Source: Dyella mobilis (lineage in GTDB: Bacteria > Pseudomonadota > Gammaproteobacteria > Xanthomonadales > Rhodanobacteraceae). From it: a DNA stretch of 64,000 bases. A program made the translations under genes and the position numbers. Each line of letters starts with the position of its first letter. The first letter of the stretch is position 1. The stretch spans positions 248,001 through 312,000 of the forward strand of contig NZ_JADIKF010000039.1 of NCBI RefSeq assembly GCF_016904945.1, read 5' to 3'. Positions 15,573-24,518 of this stretch are shown piece by piece. Below the pieces are notes generated by a model, which saw only the letters and a list, made by a program, of their open reading frames with translations, searched no databases and was not told the DNA's origin.

Positions 15573-16115
15573 TCATGCCTGGTGCTTGCGAAACAGGATG
15601 TCGAACAGCACGGTCCAGGTCTTGCCGCCGTCGCGCGAACCTTCGCAGGTTTCGCGCACGCCGCCCTGCCAGGGCTCCCAGCTTACCCGTTGCAACTGCA
15701 CGCCTTGCCCGTCGGTTACTTCACCGCTAAGTACGATGCGATCCCCTTGCTGGGTGCCCTCCATGACATTCAGTTCGCCCTGATTGCTCACCCAGGTCTG
15801 GTGCCACACTTTGCGGCTGGCGTCATAGCTGGTGTAGCTCTCGCCTGCGTAGCCATCGTTTCGCGTATAGGCTTCGTGCAGTGCACAGCCGTCCAGCATC
15901 GAGGTGACGCGATTGCGTGCCACCGAAACGTCGCCGGGTTTGTCGTCCTTGATCCGATACGTATCCCAGTCCCCCAGCCAGAAATCGAATTGCCGATAGG
16001 CTGGTGCCGAGCAGTACGCGTGATTAGATGTCATGGCAGGTGTTGCGGCCGCCATCTTCGGGGCAGCCATCAGGCAAATGGCCGCAGCACAGGCGGTGAG
16101 AGACAGTTTCAGCAC
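15573..16115 (-). CDS. secreted protein of unknown function (DUF1579-like)
   Basis: A 180-residue exported protein. Starting at GTG 16115, which has CGGAG at good spacing, the N-terminus is a normal signal peptide (LKLSLTACAAAICLMAAPKMA). An ATG at 16166 would add 17 residues with Pro and Arg and has no ribosome site. The mature part is a small beta-rich domain beginning AYRQFDFWLGDWDTYRI, with GCALHEAYTRNDG and VWHQTWVSNQG repeats of aromatic positions; this resembles DUF1579-type, lipocalin-like proteins of unknown function. Two Cys near the start and one late Cys could form a disulfide. It precedes the FAH gene on the same strand by 32 nt. Confidence 0.75.
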   Translation of the reverse strand: MLKLSLTACAAAICLMAAPKMAAATPAMTSNHAYCSAPAYRQFDFWLGDWDTYRIKDDKPGDVSVARNRVTSMLDGCALHEAYTRNDGYAGESYTSYDASRKVWHQTWVSNQGELNVMEGTQQGDRIVLSGEVTDGQGVQLQRVSWEPWQGGVRETCEGSRDGGKTWTVLFDILFRKHQA

Positions 16116-16265
16116 AAAGCGCTCCGGTTTTCGAGGCGAAGGCGTCAGCGGCGCGCAAGCCTTCACGCGCCGCGCTGGAGCCTGTCACCGTGCCAGCGGC
16201 AGGTCGCGTGCATCAATGACCACTTTGTCCGGTCGAATACCGACCACTTCATCCGTCGCTAGATG

Positions 16266-16277
16266 TGACAGCTGTCA
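16266..16277. promoter_or_regulatory. 12-bp palindrome upstream of the efflux operon
   Basis: TGACAGCTGTCA is a perfect 12-bp palindrome about 88 nt before the start of the efflux adaptor gene, in the divergent intergenic region with the secreted-protein gene. It could be an operator for a dimeric repressor. No regulator gene is adjacent, and the palindrome alone is weak evidence. Confidence 0.35.
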
Positions 16278-16364
16278 TCGACAAAGGCTGATGCGCGAGC
16301 ATGGTGCCAGTAAGCTCGACCTATTATCGTGCGCTCCACTGGGAAGGAAGGATGAGGGGTAAGC

Positions 16365-17609
16365 GTGAACAACGCCGATCTATTGAAGGAACTGCGCATT
16401 GAGCGCCATCAACGCGAAGAGCACGACAACCGTGGCCCCGGGCGCTGGACGTGGGTGGTGGGCGTTATCGCCATCATCGTGCTGGCGGCCGCTGCCGGCG
16501 GCTGGTGGTTGTCATCGCATCGTGCGATCCCCGTAAGCACGGCGACCGCCGTGACGGTGGGCAGCGATCCGTCAGCGGGAGCGGTGCTGCAAGCCACCGG
16601 TTACGTTACTGCGCGCCGCCAGGCTACCGTGTCCGCGCAGATCACCGGTACCTTGACTGAAGTGCTGATCGAGGAAGGTGACCGGGTCAAGAAAGACCAG
16701 GTGCTGGCACGTCTGGACAACAGCGCCTACAAGGCGGCGCTCGACACTGCGGTGGCGCAGGCGAAGGCCGCGCACGCTCTGGTCGATCAATACCGGGTGC
16801 AGCTTGCGCAAAACCTGCGCGATGCTGCGCGCGATGAAGCGCTCGCCAAGCAGGGCCTGGTTTCCAAGCAAGCGGCCGAACAGGCGGGAACGCTGGCCGA
16901 CAGCACGCGTGCGCAACTCGTCTCGCAACAGAAGCAGGCTGCCGCCGCCGATGCCAATGCGGTGCAGGCGCAGGTGAATTTCGACTATTGCACCGTGCGC
17001 GCACCCTTCGATGGGGTCATTACCACCAAGGATGCGCAAGTCGGTGAAATCATTTCGCCGTTCTCCGCCGGCGGCGGCTTTACGCGCACCGGCATCGGCA
17101 CCATCGTGGACATGGATTCGTTGGAAGTCGACGTCGACGTCAACGAAGCCTATATCGGCCGGGTCACGCCGAACATGCCGGCCGAAGCCGTACTCGATGC
17201 GTATCCGGACTGGAAGATTCCCGCGCACGTGATTGCCATCGTGCCCGCTGCCGATCGCGGCAAGGCCACGGTGAAAGTGCGCGTTGCCATGGAAAAGAAA
17301 GATTCGCGCATCGTGCCCGACATGGGCGTACGCGTATCTTTCCTGGAGGCCAAGCCCGCCGTGGTCACGCAAGCGCCCAAAGGCGTGCTGGTGCCGGCCA
17401 AAGCGATCGTCAAGCGCGATGGCGGCGACAGTGTCTTCATCGTCGCCAATGGCAAGGTGCGGCAACAGTCCGTGCAGCCGTCTGCGCAGGAATACGGCGA
17501 GATGCGCCTGATTCCCGCGTCGGTGCAGGCGGGCGACGAGGTGGTGCTGTCTCCGCCGGCAGCCTTGCACGACGGCTCGGATGTAAGCGTACAACCCCAT
17601 TCACCATGA
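16365..17609 (+). CDS. efflux periplasmic adaptor subunit (MacA/HlyD-like)
   Basis: A 414-residue membrane-fusion protein. One N-terminal transmembrane helix (VVGVIAIIVLAAAAGGWWL, about 30-50) anchors a periplasmic part with a lipoyl domain (ATGYVTARRQATVSAQITGT, LIEEGDRVKKDQVLARLDN), a long alpha-helical hairpin (about 115-210, KAAHALVDQYRVQLAQNL) and the returning lipoyl half (NFDYCTVRAPFDGVITTKDA), then beta-barrel domains. It would bridge the ABC transporter encoded next to an outer-membrane channel such as TolC; none is encoded here. It starts with GTG after GGATGAGGGG. It heads a four-gene operon and is 56 nt from the ATPase gene. Confidence 0.92.
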   Translation: MNNADLLKELRIERHQREEHDNRGPGRWTWVVGVIAIIVLAAAAGGWWLSSHRAIPVSTATAVTVGSDPSAGAVLQATGYVTARRQATVSAQITGTLTEVLIEEGDRVKKDQVLARLDNSAYKAALDTAVAQAKAAHALVDQYRVQLAQNLRDAARDEALAKQGLVSKQAAEQAGTLADSTRAQLVSQQKQAAAADANAVQAQVNFDYCTVRAPFDGVITTKDAQVGEIISPFSAGGGFTRTGIGTIVDMDSLEVDVDVNEAYIGRVTPNMPAEAVLDAYPDWKIPAHVIAIVPAADRGKATVKVRVAMEKKDSRIVPDMGVRVSFLEAKPAVVTQAPKGVLVPAKAIVKRDGGDSVFIVANGKVRQQSVQPSAQEYGEMRLIPASVQAGDEVVLSPPAALHDGSDVSVQPHSP

Positions 17610-17665
17610 ACCACTGCCGGTGCCTGATGCGCCGGAGTTAGCGATCCACTCGGGAGGCTGTAGCT

Positions 17666-18352
17666 ATGGGTACCTTGATCGAGATCCGCGATCTTTCCAA
17701 AGTCTATGAGCGTGGCAGGCAGAAAGTCGAAGTGCTGCATCACATCAACCTCAACATCAAAGAGGGCGATTTCCTTGCGTTGATGGGGCCCTCTGGTTCG
17801 GGCAAGACGACCTTGCTGAACCTGGTCGGCGGCCTGGACTCGCCGACCGGCGGCAGCATCACCGTGGGCGATCAGCGCATCGACAAGCTGAGTGCCGGAG
17901 ATCTCGCGCGCTGGCGCGCCACGAATGTCGGCTTCGTGTTTCAGTTCTACAACCTGATGCCGATGCTCACCGCGCAGAAGAATGTCGAGCTGCCGTTGCT
18001 GCTGACCAAGCTGTCGGCGGCTCAGCGGCGCAAGAACGCGGGTATAGCCCTGCAATTGGTGGGGTTGGCCGAGCGCGCCTCGCACAAGCCGGCCGAACTG
18101 TCAGGCGGCCAGCAGCAGCGCGTGGCGATTGCGCGGGCGATCGTTTCCGATCCCAGCCTGCTGGTTTGCGACGAGCCGACGGGTGACCTGGATCGACAGT
18201 CCGCCGAAGAGGTGCTGGGCCTTTTGCGCCAGCTCAATCGCGAACACGGCAAGACCATCGTGATGGTCACGCACGATCCCAAGGCGGCCGAATACGCGGA
18301 CCAGACACTGCATCTGGACAAGGGCACGCTGGTCGAGCAGGCGATCGCCTGA
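17666..18352 (+). CDS. ABC transporter ATP-binding protein (MacB/LolD type)
   Basis: A 228-residue ATPase of the MacB/LolD/FtsE class. Walker A is GPSGSGKTT (about residues 42-50), the Q-loop is in FVFQFYNLMPMLTAQKNVEL, the signature is LSGGQQQRVAIARA, Walker B is LLVCDEPTGDLD and the switch His is in IVMVTHDPK. The NLMPMLTA and PTGDLDRQSA segments are typical of this class. It should power the two FtsX-like permeases that follow. Unlike classical MacB, the ATPase and permease are separate polypeptides. ATG 17666 follows GGGAGGCTGTAGCT. Confidence 0.95.
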   Translation: MGTLIEIRDLSKVYERGRQKVEVLHHINLNIKEGDFLALMGPSGSGKTTLLNLVGGLDSPTGGSITVGDQRIDKLSAGDLARWRATNVGFVFQFYNLMPMLTAQKNVELPLLLTKLSAAQRRKNAGIALQLVGLAERASHKPAELSGGQQQRVAIARAIVSDPSLLVCDEPTGDLDRQSAEEVLGLLRQLNREHGKTIVMVTHDPKAAEYADQTLHLDKGTLVEQAIA

Positions 18353-18362
18353 GGAGACAGTG

Positions 18363-19532
18363 ATGAAATACTTTCATCTGATCTGGGCAGCGCTGTTTCG
18401 GCGCAAGACTCGCACGGTACTCACCCTGGTATCGATCATTGCGGCCTTCCTGTTGTTCGGCATGCTCGATGCGGTACGTACTTCGTTCGATCAGGCAGGC
18501 AAAAGCGCCAACGGTGCACAGCGCCTGCAAACCGGATCGAAGCTGTCCTTCATCGAGACCTTGCCGCAGGGACTGGGCGAGAAGATCGCCACCGTGCCCG
18601 GCGTGAAGTCGGTGGCTTACGCCAACTGGTTCGGCGGGGCGTATCAGGATCCGCACAACCAGGTGTTCACGTTTGCGGTAAGCGACAACTACATCGACCA
18701 GTATCCGGAAGTGCAAGTCACCGACGAGGCGCGCAAGGCGTACTTGAATACGCGCACGGGCATCCTGGTCGGCGAGAAGTTGATGGAAAAATATCACTGG
18801 AAAATCGGTGACAAGATTCCGTTGCAGTCGAATATTTTCCCGCAGCAGGACGGCAGCAAGAACTGGACGTTCGACATCGTCGGCGTTTTGCATCCTACGG
18901 AGCAGAGCGTGGCCTTCTATGGCCAGATGATCCTGATGCACTGGAAATACTTCGACGATGCCGTGATGAAGGGGTACAACGACGGCCACGTCGGTTGGTA
19001 CGTGACGCGCGTCAACGACGTCAACCAGGCCGACCAGGTTGCCAAGGCCATCGATGCGATATCGGCCAATTCCGACCACGAAACCCGAACGCAGACCGAA
19101 GCGGCCGCCACGGCTTCGTGGATGAAGCAATTGGCTGACATCGGCTTGATCGTCGGTTCGATCATGGGCGCGGTGTTCTTCACCCTGCTGCTGTTGACCG
19201 GCAACACCATGATGCAGGCGGTGCGCGAGCGCACGTCGGAACTGGCCGTGCTGAAAACCCTGGGCTTCTCCGACACCAGTGTGCTGGTCATGGTGCTGGC
19301 GGAATCGGTGTTGCTGGTGCTGCTCGGCGGCGTAATCGGCATCGGGCTGGCGTCGGTACTGATTCCCTTTGTCAGCGCCGGTAGCGGCGGCATGCTGAAT
19401 CTGCCTACGGTGGGGGTGAACAGCTGGATGCTGGGTATCGCGCTGATGGTGGCGATTGGTGGGGTGGTGGGCGTCATTCCCGCATGGCGCGCCATGCGCC
19501 TGAACATTGTCGATGCACTGGCCGGCCGGTGA
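18363..19532 (+). CDS. FtsX/MacB-like ABC transporter permease (1)
   Basis: A 389-residue permease with the MacB/FtsX topology: one N-terminal transmembrane helix (TLVSIIAAFLLFGMLDAV), a ~230-residue periplasmic domain (GVKSVAYANWFGGAYQDP), then three C-terminal helices (IVGSIMGAVFFTLLLLTGNT; VLAESVLLVLLGGVIGIGLA; LGIALMVAIGGVVGVIPAWR). The segment ERTSELAVLKTLGFSD is the cytoplasmic coupling region characteristic of the family. ATG 18363 is favoured over the GTG at 18360 because GAGGAG is then spaced correctly. It partners the ATPase and a second, different permease. Confidence 0.92.
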   Translation: MKYFHLIWAALFRRKTRTVLTLVSIIAAFLLFGMLDAVRTSFDQAGKSANGAQRLQTGSKLSFIETLPQGLGEKIATVPGVKSVAYANWFGGAYQDPHNQVFTFAVSDNYIDQYPEVQVTDEARKAYLNTRTGILVGEKLMEKYHWKIGDKIPLQSNIFPQQDGSKNWTFDIVGVLHPTEQSVAFYGQMILMHWKYFDDAVMKGYNDGHVGWYVTRVNDVNQADQVAKAIDAISANSDHETRTQTEAAATASWMKQLADIGLIVGSIMGAVFFTLLLLTGNTMMQAVRERTSELAVLKTLGFSDTSVLVMVLAESVLLVLLGGVIGIGLASVLIPFVSAGSGGMLNLPTVGVNSWMLGIALMVAIGGVVGVIPAWRAMRLNIVDALAGR

Positions 19533-19546
19533 CAGGAGTCGTGATC

Positions 19547-20863
19547 ATGAGATTTCTATTTAACCTGTTCGTGCTGCTGATCCTGATCGTGGCACTGCTG
19601 GTATGGGCGAATCTGCCCTGGTATGGCGTGCTGGCGCTGGCGTTGGTGTTCGTCGGGTGGATGGCGTTCTTCCGGCGTGGTCGGCAGGCGGCGTCCGTCA
19701 CCGGCGTAGGCATCAGTACGCTCAAACAGCGACTGGGGTCCTCTTCGGTCGTGGTGATCGGCATCGCCGGCGTGGTCGGCGTGCTGGTGGCCTTGCTGGC
19801 GATGGGCGAAGGCTATAGCGAAACGTTGCGCAAAACCGGCAGCGAAGATACGGCCATCGTCTTGCGCGGCGGATCAGCCAGCGAAGTGAGTTCGGTGCTG
19901 ACCCGCGACAGCATCCTGGTGATCGAACAAGCGCCTGGCATCGCGCGCGACAAGCAAGGCAAGCCTATTGCGTCGGGCGAGATCGTGGTGGCGGCCAATC
20001 TGCCCGTGAAGGGCGGCGGCCCTGATGACGAAGGCAGCGTGCAGGTGCGCGGCGTGGGGGATCAGGCATGGGCGTTGCGCCCCACCGCCAAGATCATTGC
20101 GGGTCGCGCGTTCCGTACCGGTATGCGCGAGCTGGTGGTCGGGCAGGGTGCCCAACGCCAGTTCGCGGGTCTCGAGCCGGGGCGCGAAGTAAAGCTCGGC
20201 GCGCAAGCCTGGACCGTGGTGGGCGTGTTCGCATCGGGCGATGCCTACGATTCGGAAATCTGGGGCGATGCCGACGTGGTTGCGGAAACCTACCGGCGCG
20301 GCAGCAGTCGCACCTCGGTGTTCGCCAAGCTCACCGACGCCAAGGCCATGGACACGTTCAAGGCGGCGCTGGCGGGTGATCCGCGCTTGCAGGTGGATGT
20401 CGATTCCACGCTCAACTACTTCAGCAAGCAATCCGAAGGCATGAGCAAAGTGATGCGCATCATGGGCATTACCGTGGGTTCGATCATGGCGATCGGTGCC
20501 ATCTTCGGCGCGCTCAACACCATGTTTGCCGCCGTGGCCGCTCGAGCGCGGGAAATTGCCACGCTGCGCGCCATCGGTTTTCGTGGTGTGCCGGTAGTGG
20601 TGGCAGTGATGCTGGAAACGACGTTGCTGGCACTGCTCGGCGGCATCATCGGCGGCCTGCTGGCCTGGTTGATCTTCAACGGATGGACGGCTTCCACGTT
20701 GGCGTCAGGCACTACCGGGCAGCTCGCCTTTACCTTCAGGGTGACGCCGGAGCTGTTGTGGGAAGGACTGAAGTGGGCGCTGGCGATCGGTTTCGTCGGC
20801 GGCTTGTTCCCCGCGTTGCGGGCGGCGAGGTTGCCGGTAACCACCGCCTTGCGCGAACTGTAA
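19547..20863 (+). CDS. FtsX/MacB-like ABC transporter permease (2)
   Basis: A 438-residue permease related to, but longer than, the preceding one. It has two hydrophobic segments at the N-terminus (FLFNLFVLLILIVALLVWAN and GVLALALVFVGWMAF), then a further helix (SVVVIGIAGVVGVLVALLAM), a periplasmic domain, and three C-terminal helices. The coupling motif ARAREIATLRAIGFRGVPVV is clear. The extra N-terminal pair of helices is unusual for MacB-like permeases, which normally have four. The frame is open upstream to 19484 within the previous gene; ATG 19547 with ACAGGAG is the likely start. Last gene of the efflux operon. Confidence 0.9.
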   Translation: MRFLFNLFVLLILIVALLVWANLPWYGVLALALVFVGWMAFFRRGRQAASVTGVGISTLKQRLGSSSVVVIGIAGVVGVLVALLAMGEGYSETLRKTGSEDTAIVLRGGSASEVSSVLTRDSILVIEQAPGIARDKQGKPIASGEIVVAANLPVKGGGPDDEGSVQVRGVGDQAWALRPTAKIIAGRAFRTGMRELVVGQGAQRQFAGLEPGREVKLGAQAWTVVGVFASGDAYDSEIWGDADVVAETYRRGSSRTSVFAKLTDAKAMDTFKAALAGDPRLQVDVDSTLNYFSKQSEGMSKVMRIMGITVGSIMAIGAIFGALNTMFAAVAARAREIATLRAIGFRGVPVVVAVMLETTLLALLGGIIGGLLAWLIFNGWTASTLASGTTGQLAFTFRVTPELLWEGLKWALAIGFVGGLFPALRAARLPVTTALREL

Positions 20864-20866
20864 GAG

Positions 20867-20898
20867 GATGGGAGCGCAGTTACGCCTGCGCTCCCATC
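20867..20898. terminator. hairpin between convergent efflux operon and MFS gene
   Basis: GATGGGAGCGCAG and CTGCGCTCCCATC form a perfect 13-bp stem with a 6-nt loop, 3 nt after the permease stop and 7 nt before the end of the convergent MFS gene. The plus side continues GTCTTTCTC. Likely a shared terminator. Confidence 0.7.
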
Positions 20899-20905
20899 GT
20901 CTTTC

Positions 20906-22342
20906 TCACTCCATGCTCGTCACGGTCGCGCGCAAGCCTCGCTGGGGCTTGCGCCCAAGGGCCAGCGAAAGCAGTGAAATAATGGCCAATGCGACAACGT
21001 TGCAACTCAGGCTGACCGCAAACGCGTGCGCGTAGGCCCCCGCTGTTTCCTGTCCTTTCAGCGCGCCGTAGAACACGCCGCCGATAATCGCTACACCCAG
21101 CGCGGCGCTGATTTGCAAAGCCGTGATCACCGTACCCGAAGCCAGTCCGGCGTGATGTGTTTCCACGCTGCTGATCACCACCCGGATCAACGCCGGCATG
21201 GCGACGCCGAATCCAAGGCCGGCAAGCGCAAGTCCAGGGAATAGCGCATCACGTTCCAGGTGATGCGAAACCACCGCCACCACCATCGCAAAGCCGGTTG
21301 CCTGCAACGCGCACGACAGTGGCAGTGTGCGGTGACCAAGCATGCCGATGACGCGTGCGGCGACTATCGACCCGCAGAAATAGCCGACAGTGAAAGGCAC
21401 CGTAGCCAGCCCTGCCTGCAGAGCGCTTCGTTGCAGTCCGTTTTGCAGATAGACCGCATAGGTGAGGACGAAGGCGGAAGTGAGATAAAAGCCAAGCGTG
21501 ACGAGAATGCCTAGCGAGAAGTCGCCTTCGCGAAACAGCTGCACATCGATCAGGGGCGAGCCGCCATGTCGGGCCAGGCGGGCTTCATAGCGTACGAATG
21601 CGCCGAACATTGCCAGTGATCCGGCCACCATGGCATAGGTCCAGGCCGGCCAGCCTTGTTCACGTCCCTCGACCAATGGGTAGATCAGCAGCCCGAGCGC
21701 CAACGACAACGAACACACGCCGCCTAGATCGAGCTTTGGCGCGCGTGTCTCGTTGGATTCGCGCAACAGGCAAAAGCCGCTGATGAGCGCCGCGAGACCT
21801 ATCGGTAGATTGACCAGGAAGATCAACTGCCAGCCCAGCCCCAGCCAATGGCCGGAAATGAGAACGCCGCCGAGCAATTGCCCAAGTGTTGCGGCGATGC
21901 CGAACGTGGCCACATACAGGCCCAGTGCGCGCGATTGCTCGTGCGGAGGAAACATCACGCGAATCGATGCCAGCACTTGTGGCGCCAGCGCGGCGGCGGC
22001 CATGCCCTGCAGCATGCGCCCAACCAGCAATATTTGCGGCGACCAGGCGAATCCGCACAGCAGGGAAGCCAGCGTAAAGCCGGCGATGCCGAACAGAAAC
22101 ATGCGCCGGCGCCCATACAGGTCACCCATGCGGCCGCCGGTGATCAGGAACACCGCATAGGTCGCCGCATAGGCTGAAATGACAAATTGCAGCTCCGCCG
22201 AACTGGCTTTCAGCGATGCGCGAATAGATGGCAGCGCGACGTTGACGATGAAGAAATCCAGCGGCGGCAGGAAGGCGCCGGTCAGCAAGATGGGTAAAGC
22301 CAACCAGCGTCGCGGGTCGCCCGCGGCGTGATGCGTGTTCAT
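20906..22342 (-). CDS. MFS drug exporter, DHA2 (EmrB/QacA) family
   Basis: A 478-residue major facilitator with about 14 predicted transmembrane helices, as in the DHA2 family of proton-driven drug exporters. Motif D1/A-type signatures are visible: LDFFIVNVALPSI in TM1, the loop 2-3 motif GRMGDLYGRRRMFLFG, and the motif C region GPxLGG-like segment FGIAATLGQLLGGVLI. ATG 22342 (MNTHHAAG) follows AAGGAGTCCCACC; the further upstream frame lacks a ribosome site. It is read divergently from a LysR regulator 96 bp away, the usual sign that the regulator controls it. Confidence 0.93.
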   Translation of the reverse strand: MNTHHAAGDPRRWLALPILLTGAFLPPLDFFIVNVALPSIRASLKASSAELQFVISAYAATYAVFLITGGRMGDLYGRRRMFLFGIAGFTLASLLCGFAWSPQILLVGRMLQGMAAAALAPQVLASIRVMFPPHEQSRALGLYVATFGIAATLGQLLGGVLISGHWLGLGWQLIFLVNLPIGLAALISGFCLLRESNETRAPKLDLGGVCSLSLALGLLIYPLVEGREQGWPAWTYAMVAGSLAMFGAFVRYEARLARHGGSPLIDVQLFREGDFSLGILVTLGFYLTSAFVLTYAVYLQNGLQRSALQAGLATVPFTVGYFCGSIVAARVIGMLGHRTLPLSCALQATGFAMVVAVVSHHLERDALFPGLALAGLGFGVAMPALIRVVISSVETHHAGLASGTVITALQISAALGVAIIGGVFYGALKGQETAGAYAHAFAVSLSCNVVALAIISLLSLALGRKPQRGLRATVTSME

Positions 22343-22438
22343 GGTGGGACTCCTTGGGGAGGAGGGGATCAAGCAAGTCTGGCGAAGATGCTAGTCCTGT
22401 CCTAAGATAATGAAAACTCATGCTTGGATATTTCAATC
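22343..22438. promoter_or_regulatory. divergent promoter/operator region, MFS exporter and LysR regulator
   Basis: This 96-bp gap separates the divergently read MFS and LysR genes and must contain both promoters. It is AT-rich for this genome around 22400-22438. It holds ATGAAAACTCAT (imperfect palindrome) and TGAAA/TTTCA arms 15 nt apart, either of which could be a LysR-type site. No clear T-N11-A box was identified. Confidence 0.5.
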
Positions 22439-23344
22439 ATGACTAATCAAAATGAATCGTTGACCCGTCCGCTGGATCTCGATGCCGTGCAGGCCTTTGT
22501 GCTGGTGGCCGATCTCAACAGCTTCACCCGTGCCGCCGAGGCATTGGAAACCACTCAATCGGCGGTAAGCCTGAAGCTCAAGCGGCTGGAAGATCGCCTG
22601 GGTCGCCGACTGCTGGAACGCACGCCGCGGAAGGTCAGGCTGTCGTCTGAAGGCGCCGAATTCCTGGCGGCGGCTCGCGTGCTGCTCGACGCGCACGACC
22701 GGGCCGTGAACGGTCGAGTGAGTCCGCGCATGAGCCTGCGCATCGGTATCAGCGATCAGGCTGCGGGTACCGAGTTGCCGACATTGCTGGCCAAGGTAGG
22801 CGCGTATGACCGCTCGTTGTGCATCGAGGTGCGAATTGCCGCTTCCTATCATTTGCTGAGTGCCTACGATCGTGGCGAGATCGACGTGGCCGTCGTCTGC
22901 CGCGATAGCGCGCGCGCCGATGGCGAGCTCTTGTTCGCGGAACCCTATGGCTGGTTTGCGGTGCCCGATTGGGAGCAGCATCCCGATGAGCCACTGCGTA
23001 TCGCTTCTTTGGCGGCCCCTTGCACCGTGCGCGCGATGGCGCTCAAGTCGCTGGACGATGCGGGTGTGGCGTGGACCGAAGTCTTCGTTGGCGGAGGACT
23101 TCCGGCCGTGGCTGCGGCCGCTTCGGCGGGGCTTGCCATTGCGCCGCTGCCGCGTCGTTTTTGTCCGCCGCGCATGGCAGACGTCGGCGAGCGCCTGGGA
23201 CTTCCCAGGCTGCCGCTGACCGAGGTGATGCTCTACAACCGCACCGCCGATGCGCGCACGCGCGAGGCGGTGCGCATTCTGGTTGCCGCGCTGAAATCGT
23301 CGGCTGCGAACCAGCTGCCAGCGGCGTCCCACGTGGCAGCCTGA
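22439..23344 (+). CDS. LysR family transcriptional regulator
   Basis: A 301-residue LysR-type regulator. The N-terminal winged helix-turn-helix is LDAVQAFVLVADLNSFTRAA followed by LETTQSAVSLKLKRLEDRLG and RLLERTPRKVRLSSEGAEFL. The C-terminal co-inducer domain (about 90-290) has two lobes, with SLRIGISDQAAGTEL-like start and SAGLAIAPLPRR. ATG 22439 is chosen over a TTG at 22424. Divergent from the MFS exporter gene, which is its probable target; the ligand cannot be read from the sequence. Confidence 0.93.
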   Translation: MTNQNESLTRPLDLDAVQAFVLVADLNSFTRAAEALETTQSAVSLKLKRLEDRLGRRLLERTPRKVRLSSEGAEFLAAARVLLDAHDRAVNGRVSPRMSLRIGISDQAAGTELPTLLAKVGAYDRSLCIEVRIAASYHLLSAYDRGEIDVAVVCRDSARADGELLFAEPYGWFAVPDWEQHPDEPLRIASLAAPCTVRAMALKSLDDAGVAWTEVFVGGGLPAVAAAASAGLAIAPLPRRFCPPRMADVGERLGLPRLPLTEVMLYNRTADARTREAVRILVAALKSSAANQLPAASHVAA

Positions 23345-23378
23345 TATCGGCTTTCACGCGGGGCTTCCTTTCCGGTTT

Positions 23379-24296
23379 TCAGCGCGTGCGCCGTTGCCTT
23401 ACCAGGGTAATGATGATGACGCCAAACAGGATGATCGCCATGCCGGCCACGTCATAGGGGCCGACTCTTTCGCCCATCAGCATCACCCCGAACAGCACGG
23501 CCACCGGCGGGTTGACGTAGGCATAGCTGGTGGCGAGTGCGGGGCGTGCATGCTTGAGCACATACAGGTAGGCACTGAAAGCGATGAGCGATCCGAACAC
23601 CACCAGGTAAGCCGCCGCAAGGGTGGCATGTAGCGTCGGGTGCGCAGGAAATTTTTCGCCGCCGAGGAATCCTGCCAGCAGCAAGGCAAAGCTGCCGCAC
23701 AGCATCTGCGTGGCGGTGTTCATCATGCCGCTGGGCATGTCCTGGCGGCGGCTCCACACCGAACCGAAGGCCCACGCCATGGCTGCCGTGAGCAAGGCGA
23801 TGGCACCGATGTGAGAAGCGGACAGCGAGCCGCCGAAGTTGAGCACGACCACGCCGACAAAGCCGATCAACAAGCCCAGCGTTTCGCGACGCGTTGGCCA
23901 TTCACCGTACAGGCCGGTAAACAGTGCGGCAAACAGCGGCATGCTGGCGACCACCACGGCCGAGATGCCCGAACCCACGCTTTCTTCCGCATAACAAACC
24001 AGGCCGTTGCCGAAACCCAGCAGCAGTACGCCGGTCAGTGCAGCGTTGCGCCATTGGCGCGCGGTGGGCATGGCGGCGCCACGCCAGCGCAAATAGCCGA
24101 ACATCAGCAGGCCGGCAATGGCAAAGCGGACGCCGGCCAGCAAAAACGGTGGATAGCTCTGCAGGGCCAGGCGTATGCCGAGATAGGTGGAGCCCCAGAT
24201 GATGTACAGCGCGAACATCGACAGCGGCACCCAGGCGCCAGCCTTGTTTTGATCTTGAGCAGGAGTGTCGATCGCTTGGGTGGTCGTGTCGGTCAT
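23379..24296 (-). CDS. yedA: EamA family drug/metabolite exporter (YedA-like)
   Basis: A 305-residue, ten-helix DMT-superfamily protein with two EamA halves (about 25-155 and 165-295). Characteristic segments are YIIWGSTYLGIRLALQSYPP at the start, ESVGSGISAVVVASMPLFAA in the first half and YAYVNPPVAVLFGVMLMGER in the second. These match the YedA group of exporters rather than the RhtA group. The N-terminus before the first helix is polar and Thr/Gln-rich. The gene converges with the LysR gene (34 nt between stops) and stands apart from the repair gene upstream. Confidence 0.9.
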   Translation of the reverse strand: MTDTTTQAIDTPAQDQNKAGAWVPLSMFALYIIWGSTYLGIRLALQSYPPFLLAGVRFAIAGLLMFGYLRWRGAAMPTARQWRNAALTGVLLLGFGNGLVCYAEESVGSGISAVVVASMPLFAALFTGLYGEWPTRRETLGLLIGFVGVVVLNFGGSLSASHIGAIALLTAAMAWAFGSVWSRRQDMPSGMMNTATQMLCGSFALLLAGFLGGEKFPAHPTLHATLAAAYLVVFGSLIAFSAYLYVLKHARPALATSYAYVNPPVAVLFGVMLMGERVGPYDVAGMAIILFGVIIITLVRQRRTR

Positions 24297-24459
24297 CGAT
24301 AGAGATGCTGTAGTCCGCGTTTACGATATCCGGAAGAGAGGGCTTGCCGTAGCGCAGGTATTGCAAGACTGCGTTGAATGGCTGGCAAAGGTCTGGCGCC
24401 GGCGGCTCTGAGCGGTACCCTGTTCGTCGTCGTGATGTGGTGAGCGCTGTCCACGCGAA

Positions 24460-24498
24460 ACAAAAGCTCCGCGCCCCGGATGTCGCCGGGGCGCGGAG
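24460..24498 (-). terminator. Rho-independent terminator of the AraC-Ogt gene
   Basis: CTCCGCGCCCCGG and CCGGGGCGCGGAG form a perfect 13-bp stem with the 6-nt loop ATGTCG. Read on the minus strand it is followed by CTTTTGTTT, and it begins 20 nt after the stop at 24519. Confidence 0.82.
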
Positions 24499-24518
24499 TG
24501 TGCAGCGTCTGGCTGGCT

